This document shows, piece by piece, positions 1-6,331 of a DNA stretch of 26,083 nucleotides. The DNA is from JBAVQS01 sp049694275. Its GTDB lineage: Bacteria > Chloroflexota > Anaerolineae > UBA4142 > SHND01. The notes beneath the pieces were generated by a model that had not been told where the DNA came from, made no database searches, and worked only from the letters and a program-made list of their open reading frames with translations. Each line of letters opens with the position of its first letter. The first letter of the stretch is position 1. The stretch covers positions 1 through 26,083 of the forward strand of contig JBAVQS010000345.1 of the NCBI GenBank assembly GCA_049694275.1, in the 5' to 3' direction. Made by a program: the position numbers and the translations under genes.

Positions 1-520
1 GGCCATCCAATATTACGAGCAGGCCCTCGCCTTTGCCCGCGAGATCGGCGACCGCCGCGGCGAAGGCAACGACCTCGGCAACCTCGGCAACGCCTACCAC
101 TCCCTGGGCGAGGTGCAGAAGGCCATCGAATATTACGAGCAGGCCCTCGCCATCCACCGCGAGATCGGCGACCGCCGCGGCGAAGGGGCCGACCTCGGCA
201 ACCTCGGCAGTGCCTACAAAAACCTGGGCGAGGTGCAGAAGGCCATCGCCTATTACGAGCAGGCCCTCGCCATCGACCGCGAGATTGGGGACCGCCGCGG
301 CGAAGGGGCCGACCTCGGCAACCTCGGCAGTGCCTACAAAAACCTGGGCAAGGTGCAGAAGGCCATCGCCTATTACGAGCAGGCCCTCGCCCTCGCCCGC
401 GCCATCGGCGACCGCCGCGGCGAAGGCAACCGCCTCGGCAACCTCGGCAACGCCTACTACGCCCTGGGCGAGGTGCAGAAGGCCATCGCCTATTACGAGC
501 AGCAACTGACTATCACGCGC
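1..520 (+). repeat. Tandem 120-bp direct repeats in TPR gene
   Basis: The units 1-120, 121-240, 241-360 and 361-480 are nearly identical at DNA level, including at synonymous positions, and the fifth begins to diverge after about 500. The period of 120 bp equals the 40-residue protein repeat. Near identity of DNA suggests recent expansion or gene conversion. Confidence 0.95.
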
Positions 521-745
521 GAGATTGGGAACCGGCAGGGGGAGGGAAACGCCCTGTTCAATCTCTCGCTCGCGCACGAACAGCTTGGCGACCTCCCCAC
601 CGCGCTCGCGTGCGCCGAACAGTCACTCGACCTCTATACGGCCATCGAAGCGCCGTATGCGAAACGGGCGCGCGAGCAGGTGGAGGATTTGCGCGGGAAG
701 GGGCAGGGGGACCGGGGCGACCAGGGGTTGGAAACCCCCGTCTGA
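2..745 (+). CDS. TPR repeat protein, C-terminal part (5' end outside window)
   Basis: The frame is open from the first bases of the window, so this is the 3' end of a longer gene. It encodes about five tetratricopeptide-type repeats of 40 residues, longer than the classical 34 and like the kinesin-light-chain/LGN style of TPR. Each repeat carries a G-N-L-G-N-A-Y-x-x-L-G-E helix followed by K-A-I-x-Y-Y-E-Q-A-L and R-E-I-G-D-R-R-G-E-G. The last repeat is diverged (QQLTITREIGNRQGEGNAL) and a charged, glycine-rich tail ends at TGA 743-745. Such repeats form a superhelical protein-binding scaffold. In filamentous bacteria and Chloroflexota they often sit downstream of an NB-ARC or CHAT domain, but none can be seen here because the N-terminus is missing. 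The partner and role are unknown. Confidence 0.9.
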   Translation, partial: AIQYYEQALAFAREIGDRRGEGNDLGNLGNAYHSLGEVQKAIEYYEQALAIHREIGDRRGEGADLGNLGSAYKNLGEVQKAIAYYEQALAIDREIGDRRGEGADLGNLGSAYKNLGKVQKAIAYYEQALALARAIGDRRGEGNRLGNLGNAYYALGEVQKAIAYYEQQLTITREIGNRQGEGNALFNLSLAHEQLGDLPTALACAEQSLDLYTAIEAPYAKRAREQVEDLRGKGQGDRGDQGLETPV

Positions 746-810
746 AAAAAGGCCACGGCGGCGATTTCAATCGCGGGCCAGAGCAATCGCCCAGTCCATT
801 GGCACAAGCC

Positions 811-894
811 TGTCATGTCGAGCGGAACGGAGTGGAGTCGAGACATCTCGTTCCTTTTGCGCGAGCGAGATTCCTCCCTTCGGTCGGAATGACA
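811..894. repeat. Dispersed-type inverted repeat element, MITE-like
   Basis: The segment starts TGTCAT and ends ATGACA, and its halves are imperfectly complementary: the left half has CGAGCGGAACGGAG and ACATCTCG, the right half CGAGATTCCTCCCTTCGG and TCGGAATGACA. Repeats with this wording occur in many copies between genes of various bacterial genomes (recollection, not a search). Two further partial copies of the word CTTCGGTCGGAA follow at 903-914 and 925-936 (the latter CTCCGGTCGGAA). No ORF lies inside. Confidence 0.6.
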
Positions 895-950
895 TCCTAA
901 TCCTTCGGTCGGAACATCCCAATCCTCCGGTCGGAACAACAGCAGGCACG

Positions 951-977
951 CCTCGCCCCTCGCCCCTCGCCCCTCGC
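951..977. repeat. Heptamer microsatellite (CCTCGCC)n
   Basis: Three exact copies of CCTCGCC (951-957, 958-964, 965-971) and a fourth imperfect one precede the 3' end of the initiator-like gene. The other bases of 746-983 contain no gene that can be supported. Confidence 0.85.
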
Positions 978-983
978 GCGTCC

Positions 984-1859
984 TCACGGCGACGCGCCGC
1001 GCGGTTGGACGACGAACGCGAGCGCGACCGGCCCGCCGGCATACGCATTGACGGCGCGCTGGATGAGGGGCCGGAGCCGGTAGTTGATCCAGTCGAGCGC
1101 CTGCGGCCGGCGCAGCGCGATCTGCAGGCGCCCCGCCTCCTGCGCGAGGACGACGCCGTCGCGCAAATAGGCGTCATACGTCACGCGCGGCAGTTCCCCT
1201 TTTAGCTCGCGCAGGGCCGGTTCCCAGCCGCGTTCCGTTTCGCCCGTTCCCGCCGGAAGGACCGTTTCCTTTTCTGTTGTATTCTCTGTTGTAATCTCTG
1301 TAGTAATCTCTGGTATCGTCGTTCCATTTTGTACAAATGGATTTGTACAAGTTGAGTAAATGGATTCTTCATTTTGTACAAATCCATTTGTACAAGTTGG
1401 GTAAATGGATTTCTCATCTTGTACAGTCCCATCCGTACCGGTTGCGCAAATGGATTTCTCATCCTGTACGATTCCATCCGTACCGGTTGCGGGAATGGAT
1501 TTCTCATCCGGCGCGGGGGCCGGCGCGTCGAGCGCCTGGACGCGGTCATAGTCGATGGTGTACCAGGTCGTCCGGTCGTAGCGCGTCCGGTTAAAGTTGC
1601 CGGTCCGCACCAGCCCCAGCTCGACCAGCCGGTGAAAGGTGCGCGCGATGGTTGCGACGCTCCAGAAGGGGAAATTGTTCGCGCGCCAGGCGGCGAGCGA
1701 GTGGTAAACCCAGGGGGTCCCGTCGATGACGTGCGGGCGCGTCCGCAGCCAATGGTCAAGCTGCTGGAGGGCCAGCGCCGCGTTCAGGCCGATGCGCGTC
1801 GCGAGGGCGGGCATGACGAGCAGGGGCGCGTCGTCAAGCAAGAGGTCTGTTGAATACAT
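984..1859 (-). CDS. Orphan replication-initiator-like protein: winged helix plus DnaA domain I
   Basis: The product is 291 residues from ATG 1859; TTG 1865 is also possible but ATG has a better-placed GAG. Residues 1-110 look like the winged-helix N-terminus of phage and plasmid replisome organisers (FWSVATIARTFHRLVELGLV, then a wing with TRYDRTTWYTIDYD). Residues 118-178 are a linker of four to five 15-residue repeats (DEKSIxATGTDGxVQ), followed by a Thr/Glu-rich stretch. Residues 212-285 match DnaA domain I (W-x-x-AL-x-x-L-x-GELP, then L-x-IA, DWI, final GGPVALAFV), the part of DnaA that recruits helicase and self-associates. There is no AAA+ ATPase domain. The likely role is binding repeated DNA and loading the replication machinery for a mobile or integrated element, but no relaxase, integrase or phage gene is adjacent, so this is inference. 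It could also be a transcription regulator. Confidence 0.7.
   Translation of the reverse strand: MYSTDLLLDDAPLLVMPALATRIGLNAALALQQLDHWLRTRPHVIDGTPWVYHSLAAWRANNFPFWSVATIARTFHRLVELGLVRTGNFNRTRYDRTTWYTIDYDRVQALDAPAPAPDEKSIPATGTDGIVQDEKSICATGTDGTVQDEKSIYPTCTNGFVQNEESIYSTCTNPFVQNGTTIPEITTEITTENTTEKETVLPAGTGETERGWEPALRELKGELPRVTYDAYLRDGVVLAQEAGRLQIALRRPQALDWINYRLRPLIQRAVNAYAGGPVALAFVVQPRGASP
1273..1308. repeat. Three AT-rich 12-bp repeats beside the iterons
   Basis: TCTGTTGTATTC, TCTGTTGTAATC and TCTGTAGTAATC follow each other without gaps at 1273, 1285 and 1297, with a shortened fourth at 1309. They are clearly richer in A+T than their surroundings and resemble the 12- to 13-mers of DNA-unwinding elements. 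They encode the Thr/Glu-rich end of the linker. Confidence 0.85.
1326..1505. repeat. Four 45-bp direct repeats, iteron-like, inside the initiator gene
   Basis: Units 1326-1370, 1371-1415, 1416-1460 and 1461-1505 are exactly 45 bp each and share ATnnTGTAC, CAT or GGAT, GTAC, GTT and AATGGATT. The first two carry perfect TTGTACAA palindromes at 1329, 1343, 1374 and 1388 (spacing 14, 31, 14). The other two have TGTAC and CCGTACCG variants. They encode the 15-residue linker repeats. Confidence 0.95.
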
Positions 1860-1867
1860 TTTCAACT

Positions 1868-1926
1868 CACTTGTTCTAATATAGCACCCGGCGCGGCGCC
1901 TGTCAATTCGTGAATTAGAACAGGTG
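1868..1926 (-). promoter_or_regulatory. Promoter of the initiator-like gene within a 13-bp inverted repeat
   Basis: On the minus strand TTGACA (1906-1901), a 17-bp spacer and TATATT (1883-1878) form a near-ideal sigma-70-type promoter. Transcription would start near 1871, leaving a leader of only about 12 nt before ATG 1859. The arms CACTTGTTCTAAT (1868-1880) and ATTAGAACAGGTG (1914-1926) are complementary except at one position and flank the promoter, the left arm overlapping the -10 box. This looks like an operator, possibly for autoregulation. Confidence 0.7.
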
Positions 1927-1995
1927 TACCACTGATCCCGCGCATCGCGCGGAGGATCGCCGGCTCAATCGTTCATTGGCGGCCCGGCGCCCCCC

Positions 1996-2030
1996 TTGCG
2001 CTCGAATAAATCTCTGACTAAAATCAGAGA
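1996..2030 (+). promoter_or_regulatory. Promoter and palindromic operator of the MarR-GNAT gene
   Basis: TTGCGC (1996-2001), 17 bp and TAAAAT (2019-2024) form the promoter. The perfect inverted repeat TCTCTGA (2011-2017) / TCAGAGA (2024-2030) overlaps the -10 box. MarR proteins usually bind such palindromes upstream of their own gene, so negative autoregulation is likely. A strong Shine-Dalgarno GGGAGG (2055-2060) lies 5 nt before the start codon. Confidence 0.6.
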
Positions 2031-2065
2031 ATAAAATCATGGATTGAGCGTGTTGGGAGGCGCTT

Positions 2066-2947
2066 ATGGATAGGCCATTGGTTGAACAGGTTCGCAGCTT
2101 CAATCGGACCATGACCGAGCGCGTGGGTGTGCTCAACGATCACTTTCTGGGTCGAAACCATCCGCTGGGCGAAGCACGGCTCTTGTGGGAAATCGGCGAA
2201 GACGGGGCCATGGTGCGGGAGCTCCGGCGTCGCACGAGTCTTGATTCGGGCTATGTCAGTCGCCTGCTTCGTTCGCTGGAAAAACAAGGCCTGGTCGTGG
2301 TCAAGCCCGGCAAGAACGATGCACGCGTTCGCCTGGTGCAACTGACCAGAGCCGGTCGCCGTGAGCGCGTAGAGCTCGATCACCGCGCCGATGTCTTTGC
2401 CCGTTCCAGGCTAGAGCCGCTGAGCGAGAGCCAGCGCGTGAAATTGGCAACCGCGATGGAACAGGTCGCGCGGCTTTTGACCGCCTCCATGGTTGAGATT
2501 GCGCCCGCCGACCCAACCACTCAGGACGCGCAATGGTGCATTCAACAATATTTCAACGAGCTTGGCCGGCGCTTTGATGCCGGTTTTGACCCGTCTGTTA
2601 CCATTCCGGCAGAGCCGCACGAACTCACGCCCCCGGCCGGCCTGTTGCTCGTTGCCCGTCTGCGCGAGGAGCCGGTGGGCTGCGGCGCATTAAAATTTCA
2701 CGAGACCAAGATTGGCGAAGTCAAGCGCATGTGGGTCGCTCCCCGTGCGCGTGGGCTTGGGCTGGGACGGCGTTTGCTCCTGGCGCTGGAGCAATCGGCC
2801 AGGGAAGCGGGAATGACCATCCTGCATTTAGAAACAAACCGCAACCTCACCGAAGCTATCGAGCTGTACCGGCGCTCAGGCTACCAGGAAGTACCGGCCT
2901 TTAACGACGAGCCTTATGCGCATCACTGGTTTGAAAAAAGGATGTGA
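2066..2947 (+). CDS. MarR-type regulator fused to a GNAT acetyltransferase
   Basis: This 293-residue protein has a MarR winged-helix domain at about 1-145 (recognition helix around 58-73, wing K-N-D-A-R-V-R-L) and a GNAT N-acetyltransferase domain at about 160-293. The GNAT part contains the acetyl-CoA loop V-A-P-R-A-R-G-L-G-L-G-R-R near 225 and the downstream E-A-I-E-L-Y-R-R-S-G-Y motif. The order and size match the known MarR-GNAT fusion family, whose substrates are mostly unknown; a small amine, amino acid or antibiotic is plausible. The gene stands alone, with its own promoter and palindromic operator, and runs convergently to the ECF operon. The start codon is fixed by GGGAGG five bases upstream. 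Confidence 0.9.
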   Translation: MDRPLVEQVRSFNRTMTERVGVLNDHFLGRNHPLGEARLLWEIGEDGAMVRELRRRTSLDSGYVSRLLRSLEKQGLVVVKPGKNDARVRLVQLTRAGRRERVELDHRADVFARSRLEPLSESQRVKLATAMEQVARLLTASMVEIAPADPTTQDAQWCIQQYFNELGRRFDAGFDPSVTIPAEPHELTPPAGLLLVARLREEPVGCGALKFHETKIGEVKRMWVAPRARGLGLGRRLLLALEQSAREAGMTILHLETNRNLTEAIELYRRSGYQEVPAFNDEPYAHHWFEKRM

Positions 2948-3012
2948 GCTGTGACAGCTCAACCCATCGCGTTCGCCCACAAAATCATTCCAACCGTAAA
3001 GAGTTGCGGAGC

Positions 3013-3852
3013 TCAAAACGGAAACGGCGCGAGCAGGACGGCGCTCGCGGCGGCGATGGCGACCAGCACGACTATCAGATCGAGCGGGGCGGCGTGCAGC
3101 TCGACCAGGCGCGTGCGTCCCCGGCCGCCGAGATAGCCGCGCGCCTCCATGGCGACGATCAGCTCTTCGGCTCGCTGGAGCGCGATGATAAAGAGAGGGA
3201 CCAGGAGCGGGATCATTTTGCGGGTCTGTTGAATAAAGCGGAACCGGCTGCCGCCGCCGAAATCGGCGCCGCGCGAGACCTGCGCCTTGACGAGCCGCTC
3301 GGTCTCTTCGGCGATGATGGGGACAAAGCGCAGGGCAATCGTCATCGTCAGGACAAACTCGTGAACCGGCAGATGGAGCCATTGCAGCGGCGCGAGCAGG
3401 CGCTCCTGCCCGTGCGCCAACTCGGTCGTGGTCGTCGTCAGGGTGAGCAGGCTGACCAGGAGCACAAACTCGACCAGGCGCAGCAGCGAAACGACGATGA
3501 GGCGCGTGCCGTCGACGGTCAGCCGGATAAACCCGATGGACCAGAGCGCCGGGCTGTTCGCCGCGCCGGGCGGCGTAAAGAGGACCTGGAAGACGACCAG
3601 GATGAGGATAAAAGGAAGGGCGGGACGCAGTCCCGAGAGCGCATAACCGAGCGGGATGCGCGCCAGGGTGAGGAGCAGGAAAAGGACCACCAGCAGGACC
3701 AGGTTGCCGAGATAAGAGCCGGTAAAGGTGACGGCCGCGATCAACGCCATAAAGGCCAGCAGTTTGGCGCGCGGGTCGAGCCGGTGAACCGGCGAATCGA
3801 GCGGCAGATATTGGCCGACGGTCATATCGCGGAGGAATTCAAAATCGTCCAT
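3013..3852 (-). CDS. ecfT: ECF transporter transmembrane subunit EcfT
   Basis: EcfT is the membrane scaffold of energy-coupling-factor vitamin and metal transporters. It links the two ATPases to an exchangeable substrate-binding S component. The 279-residue product has the usual N-terminal D-P-R-A-K-L motif, five or so hydrophobic segments, and the two coupling motifs near the end of the cytosolic helices: S-R-G at 193-195 and A-R-G at 237-239. The second matches the family's X-R-X signature exactly. Its ATG follows the TGA of the ATPase gene without any gap, so the two are translationally coupled. No S component is encoded in the window, so this is probably a shared (group II type) module serving S subunits elsewhere; the substrate cannot be named. 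Confidence 0.92.
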   Translation of the reverse strand: MDDFEFLRDMTVGQYLPLDSPVHRLDPRAKLLAFMALIAAVTFTGSYLGNLVLLVVLFLLLTLARIPLGYALSGLRPALPFILILVVFQVLFTPPGAANSPALWSIGFIRLTVDGTRLIVVSLLRLVEFVLLVSLLTLTTTTTELAHGQERLLAPLQWLHLPVHEFVLTMTIALRFVPIIAEETERLVKAQVSRGADFGGGSRFRFIQQTRKMIPLLVPLFIIALQRAEELIVAMEARGYLGGRGRTRLVELHAAPLDLIVVLVAIAAASAVLLAPFPF

Positions 3853-5607
3853 TCAGGTCAGCCTCTTGAGCTCGGCGACGGCTTCGGGAATAGTCATCGC
3901 GTTCCCGGCGACGGGTAATCCCCGGGCGCGCAGCGCGTGCATGAGCTGGACGGCCGGCGGCGGGGTGAGGCCGAAACGGTCAAGGCCCGGCGTATAGAAC
4001 AGCTCGCGCGGCGAGCCGGTAAAGGCGACGATTCCGGCTTCGAGCACATGCACCCGGTCGCAGACCTGTGCAATCTCGTCCATGTGGTGCGAGACGAGGA
4101 CGAGGGTGAGCCCCTCCTGATCCCGCCACTGCAGGAGCGCCGCCAGGAGCTCGCGCCGGCCGCGCGGGTCGAGCCCTGCGGTCGGTTCGTCGAGCGCCAG
4201 CACTTTGGGCTCTAGCGCCAGCACCCCGGCAATCGCCGCCCGGCGCTTTTGTCCGCCGCTCAGCGTAAGCGTCACCCGGTCCTTGAATGATTCGAAATCG
4301 AGCCCGACCCGCGTCATCGCTTGCTGGACCCGGCGGCGCACCTCCGGCCGGTCATACCCAAACTGGCGGGGGCCAAAGGCAATATCATCCCCCACGTAGC
4401 GCTCGAACAACTGCCGTTCCGAGAACTGAAAGACCAACCCGACGCGCTGGCGCAGGGCGTGCACATCGGCGCGCGGGTCGGAGAGGTTCACCCCATCGAC
4501 CATCACCTCTCCCTCGCCGGGACGCGGCCGGATGAGCCCGTTGAAATGCTGGAGCAAGGTCGATTTGCCGGAGCCGGCCGCGCCGAGAATGCCCACGATC
4601 TCGCCCGGATAAATGTCGATGTCCACGCCGCGCAGCGCCTCGTACGCGCGGGGGGCGCCGCGCAAATAGGTGTGGTGGAGGGCGCGCACAGAGAGGATAG
4701 GCGATGCAGGTCCGGCGACCGGCGGCAGAATAGCACTCTGGCCCGACACGGTTTTGTCCTTGGTCCCTTGCCGGTGGCCGGCGTATTCGCCAATCGCGGC
4801 AACCAGCTCATCCAGTGTGAGCAGGTGCGCGGGAAAACCGGGGAGGCGCGCGGCGAGCGCCTGCGCGATTTCGGCATAGGGCGGGAGGTCGAGGTCGAGC
4901 GCGGTCAGCCGCGCCGCATCGGCGAAAATCGTCTGCGGCGCGCCGGCGGCGACGATGCGCCCCTGCGCCATGACGACGACCCGGGCCGCCCGGGCCGCCT
5001 CTTCCATCGATTGGGTGATCGCCGCGACCGTCAACCCCTCCGCGTGAAGGCGCAGGGCGAGGTCCATCACCGCGCGCTTGCCGCGCGGGTCGAGCATCGA
5101 GGTAGCCTCGTCAAGGACCAGGGCGGAGGGCTGAAGGGCCAGAGCCCCCGCAATCGCGAGCCGCTGCTGCTGCCCGGCTGACAGCTCGTGCGGCGCGCGC
5201 TCCCGCAGCGATTCCAGGCCCACCGCCGCAATGGCGGCGTCCACCCGCGTCTTGAGCTCTTGACGGGGGACGCCGAAATTCTCTGGGCCAAAGGCGACAT
5301 CCTCCTGGGCAATCGTGGCGACAAACTGATTCTCCGGGTTCTGAAAGACCATCGCCACCGCTTGCCGGATGGCGCGCAGGCGCGCCGGGTCGCGGGTGTT
5401 CTCTTCGTTGACCCAGACGTCGCCCGTCGTCGGCAGCAGCAGCGCATTGAAATGACGCGCGAGCGTCGATTTGCCCGAGCCGTTCGCGCCGACGATGGCG
5501 ACGTAATCCCCCCGGTCGATTTCGAGCGAGAGGTCCTGGAGCGCGGCAATCGGCTGGGGCTGCGCCGGGAAAAGGTGGGAGAGGTGGGAGGTGCGAATGA
5601 AGGCCAT
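3853..5607 (-). CDS. Fused double ECF transporter ATPase (EcfA-EcfA')
   Basis: One 584-residue chain contains both ATPases of an ECF transporter. Domain 1 has Walker A GANGSGKS (40-47), Q-loop VFQNPENQF, signature LSAGQ (142-146) and Walker B LVLDE (163-167), but its switch position reads A-I-T-Q (Gln199) where His is expected. Domain 2 is canonical: GAAGSGKS (342-349), LSGGQ (449-453), LALDE and switch His507. A Pro/Ala-rich linker lies around 285-303. The C-terminal tail has the helix typical of EcfA proteins. The two domains should form the intramolecular ATPase dimer that drives EcfT. The gene starts 24 nt after the upstream membrane-anchored protein gene and is followed directly by ecfT, so one operon is likely. 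The start ATG 5607 has no clear Shine-Dalgarno sequence. Confidence 0.92.
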   Translation of the reverse strand: MAFIRTSHLSHLFPAQPQPIAALQDLSLEIDRGDYVAIVGANGSGKSTLARHFNALLLPTTGDVWVNEENTRDPARLRAIRQAVAMVFQNPENQFVATIAQEDVAFGPENFGVPRQELKTRVDAAIAAVGLESLRERAPHELSAGQQQRLAIAGALALQPSALVLDEATSMLDPRGKRAVMDLALRLHAEGLTVAAITQSMEEAARAARVVVMAQGRIVAAGAPQTIFADAARLTALDLDLPPYAEIAQALAARLPGFPAHLLTLDELVAAIGEYAGHRQGTKDKTVSGQSAILPPVAGPASPILSVRALHHTYLRGAPRAYEALRGVDIDIYPGEIVGILGAAGSGKSTLLQHFNGLIRPRPGEGEVMVDGVNLSDPRADVHALRQRVGLVFQFSERQLFERYVGDDIAFGPRQFGYDRPEVRRRVQQAMTRVGLDFESFKDRVTLTLSGGQKRRAAIAGVLALEPKVLALDEPTAGLDPRGRRELLAALLQWRDQEGLTLVLVSHHMDEIAQVCDRVHVLEAGIVAFTGSPRELFYTPGLDRFGLTPPPAVQLMHALRARGLPVAGNAMTIPEAVAELKRLT

Positions 5608-5631
5608 TGGATATTTCGGATTGCGAGAGCG

Positions 5632-6174
5632 CTATTTGATCGGATTTCCCTGCTCAAGCAGTCGCTCGATCCGGCGCCAGACATCATCCCAGACGCGGCC
5701 GGCGATGTGTAAGAATTCAGCATAGTCGCCGCCTTGACCGGTTGGCGTTGGCCCGTTCGCGATCTGGCGCGCACTCTCGCCTGCCGCCAGTGATGCTTGC
5801 AGTTCCCGCTGCATCTCTTCAAGGCGGGCCAGGTCGGCGTACAGGTTGGTCGCGGCGATGAACTCACGTCGGTTCCCGGCGGTGGAGAGGAATGCAAGAT
5901 GACTCTGGTATGCTTCCCGCGCAAAATGAGGAAGCGGCGTACTGGCAAATTCGCGAGCATAGCGACGTTTTTGCAGGCTGTGGACCTCGTCCTCGCTGCT
6001 CTCACGCGGGCGCACGCCCTCCCAATATGCGCGCAACCGGTCGAGGTTGGAATCGATTTCAGAACGGAGCGGGGCGCGCACGGCCAGTTCATCCCGCGCC
6101 TTGCGCCAGCGCAATACGAGGAGGACGGTCAGGATGACAAGGACAGCGGCCCCTATCCATACAAGGTTTGTCAT
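5632..6174 (-). CDS. Hypothetical protein with one N-terminal membrane anchor
   Basis: The 180-residue product begins with a single hydrophobic segment (about residues 4-21, WIGAAVLVILTVLLVLRW) followed by a positive cluster RWRKAR, so the remainder probably faces the cytosol. The rest is helical and charged, with stretches compatible with coiled coil (LARLEEMQRELQASLAAGE) and a conserved-looking C-terminal segment ending in IERLLEQGNP. I do not recognise the family. It is not an ECF S component, which would have six membrane helices. It is the first gene of the presumed operon with the ECF ATPase and ecfT, 24 nt upstream of the former; whether it has to do with transport is unknown. Confidence 0.75.
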   Translation of the reverse strand: MTNLVWIGAAVLVILTVLLVLRWRKARDELAVRAPLRSEIDSNLDRLRAYWEGVRPRESSEDEVHSLQKRRYAREFASTPLPHFAREAYQSHLAFLSTAGNRREFIAATNLYADLARLEEMQRELQASLAAGESARQIANGPTPTGQGGDYAEFLHIAGRVWDDVWRRIERLLEQGNPIK

Positions 6175-6204
6175 AAGCGCTTTACTCTTTGCAGTCCTTC
6201 ATCC

Positions 6205-6213
6205 ATTGTAGCA
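6205..6213 (-). promoter_or_regulatory. Possible extended -10 promoter for the ECF operon
   Basis: On the minus strand TGCTACAAT (6213-6205) is a good extended -10 element (TGn plus TACAAT), about 30 nt before ATG 6174. No convincing -35 hexamer lies at the right distance, so the call rests on one element. Confidence 0.4.
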
Positions 6214-6268
6214 CATCATGCGCCAACGAACGTCCATGCGTCCCGGACGAAATGAGACCATGCGCCAA

Positions 6269-6296
6269 TTGACTTGCTTTCCTAGTGGAGTAGAAT
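6269..6296 (+). promoter_or_regulatory. Promoter of the PRC/MgtE-N/CBS-Nramp operon
   Basis: TTGACT (6269-6274), a 16-bp spacer and TAGAAT (6291-6296) precede ATG 6332 by about 35 nt. The 10-bp word CATGCGCCAA occurs twice, at 6217-6226 and 6259-6268, the second abutting the -35 box. The 42-bp distance is four helical turns, so this pair may be a regulator site. No M-box or other magnesium riboswitch can fit in this short leader. Confidence 0.6.
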
Positions 6297-6331
6297 GCTC
6301 AAGATCAAATCTGCATTTCGAGCGATGAAAT

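Noticed and set aside
1326..1505. CRISPR array
   Set aside because: The 45-bp units follow without unique spacers, keep the reading frame, and lie within a gene; no cas gene is near.
2946..2960. Palindrome GAGCTGT-G-ACAGCTC at the stop codon of the MarR-GNAT gene as a terminator
   Set aside because: The loop would have to open several pairs to form, and no U-run follows on either strand.
2944..3918. Open frame of about 324 codons on the plus strand opposite ecfT
   Set aside because: Same type of shadow; its product is almost entirely charged residues and no start signal is present, while ecfT is well supported.
6175..6331. M-box or other magnesium riboswitch before the MgtE-N/Nramp operon
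   Set aside because: The predicted leader is only about 30 nt, and no aptamer-like stems or terminator were found.
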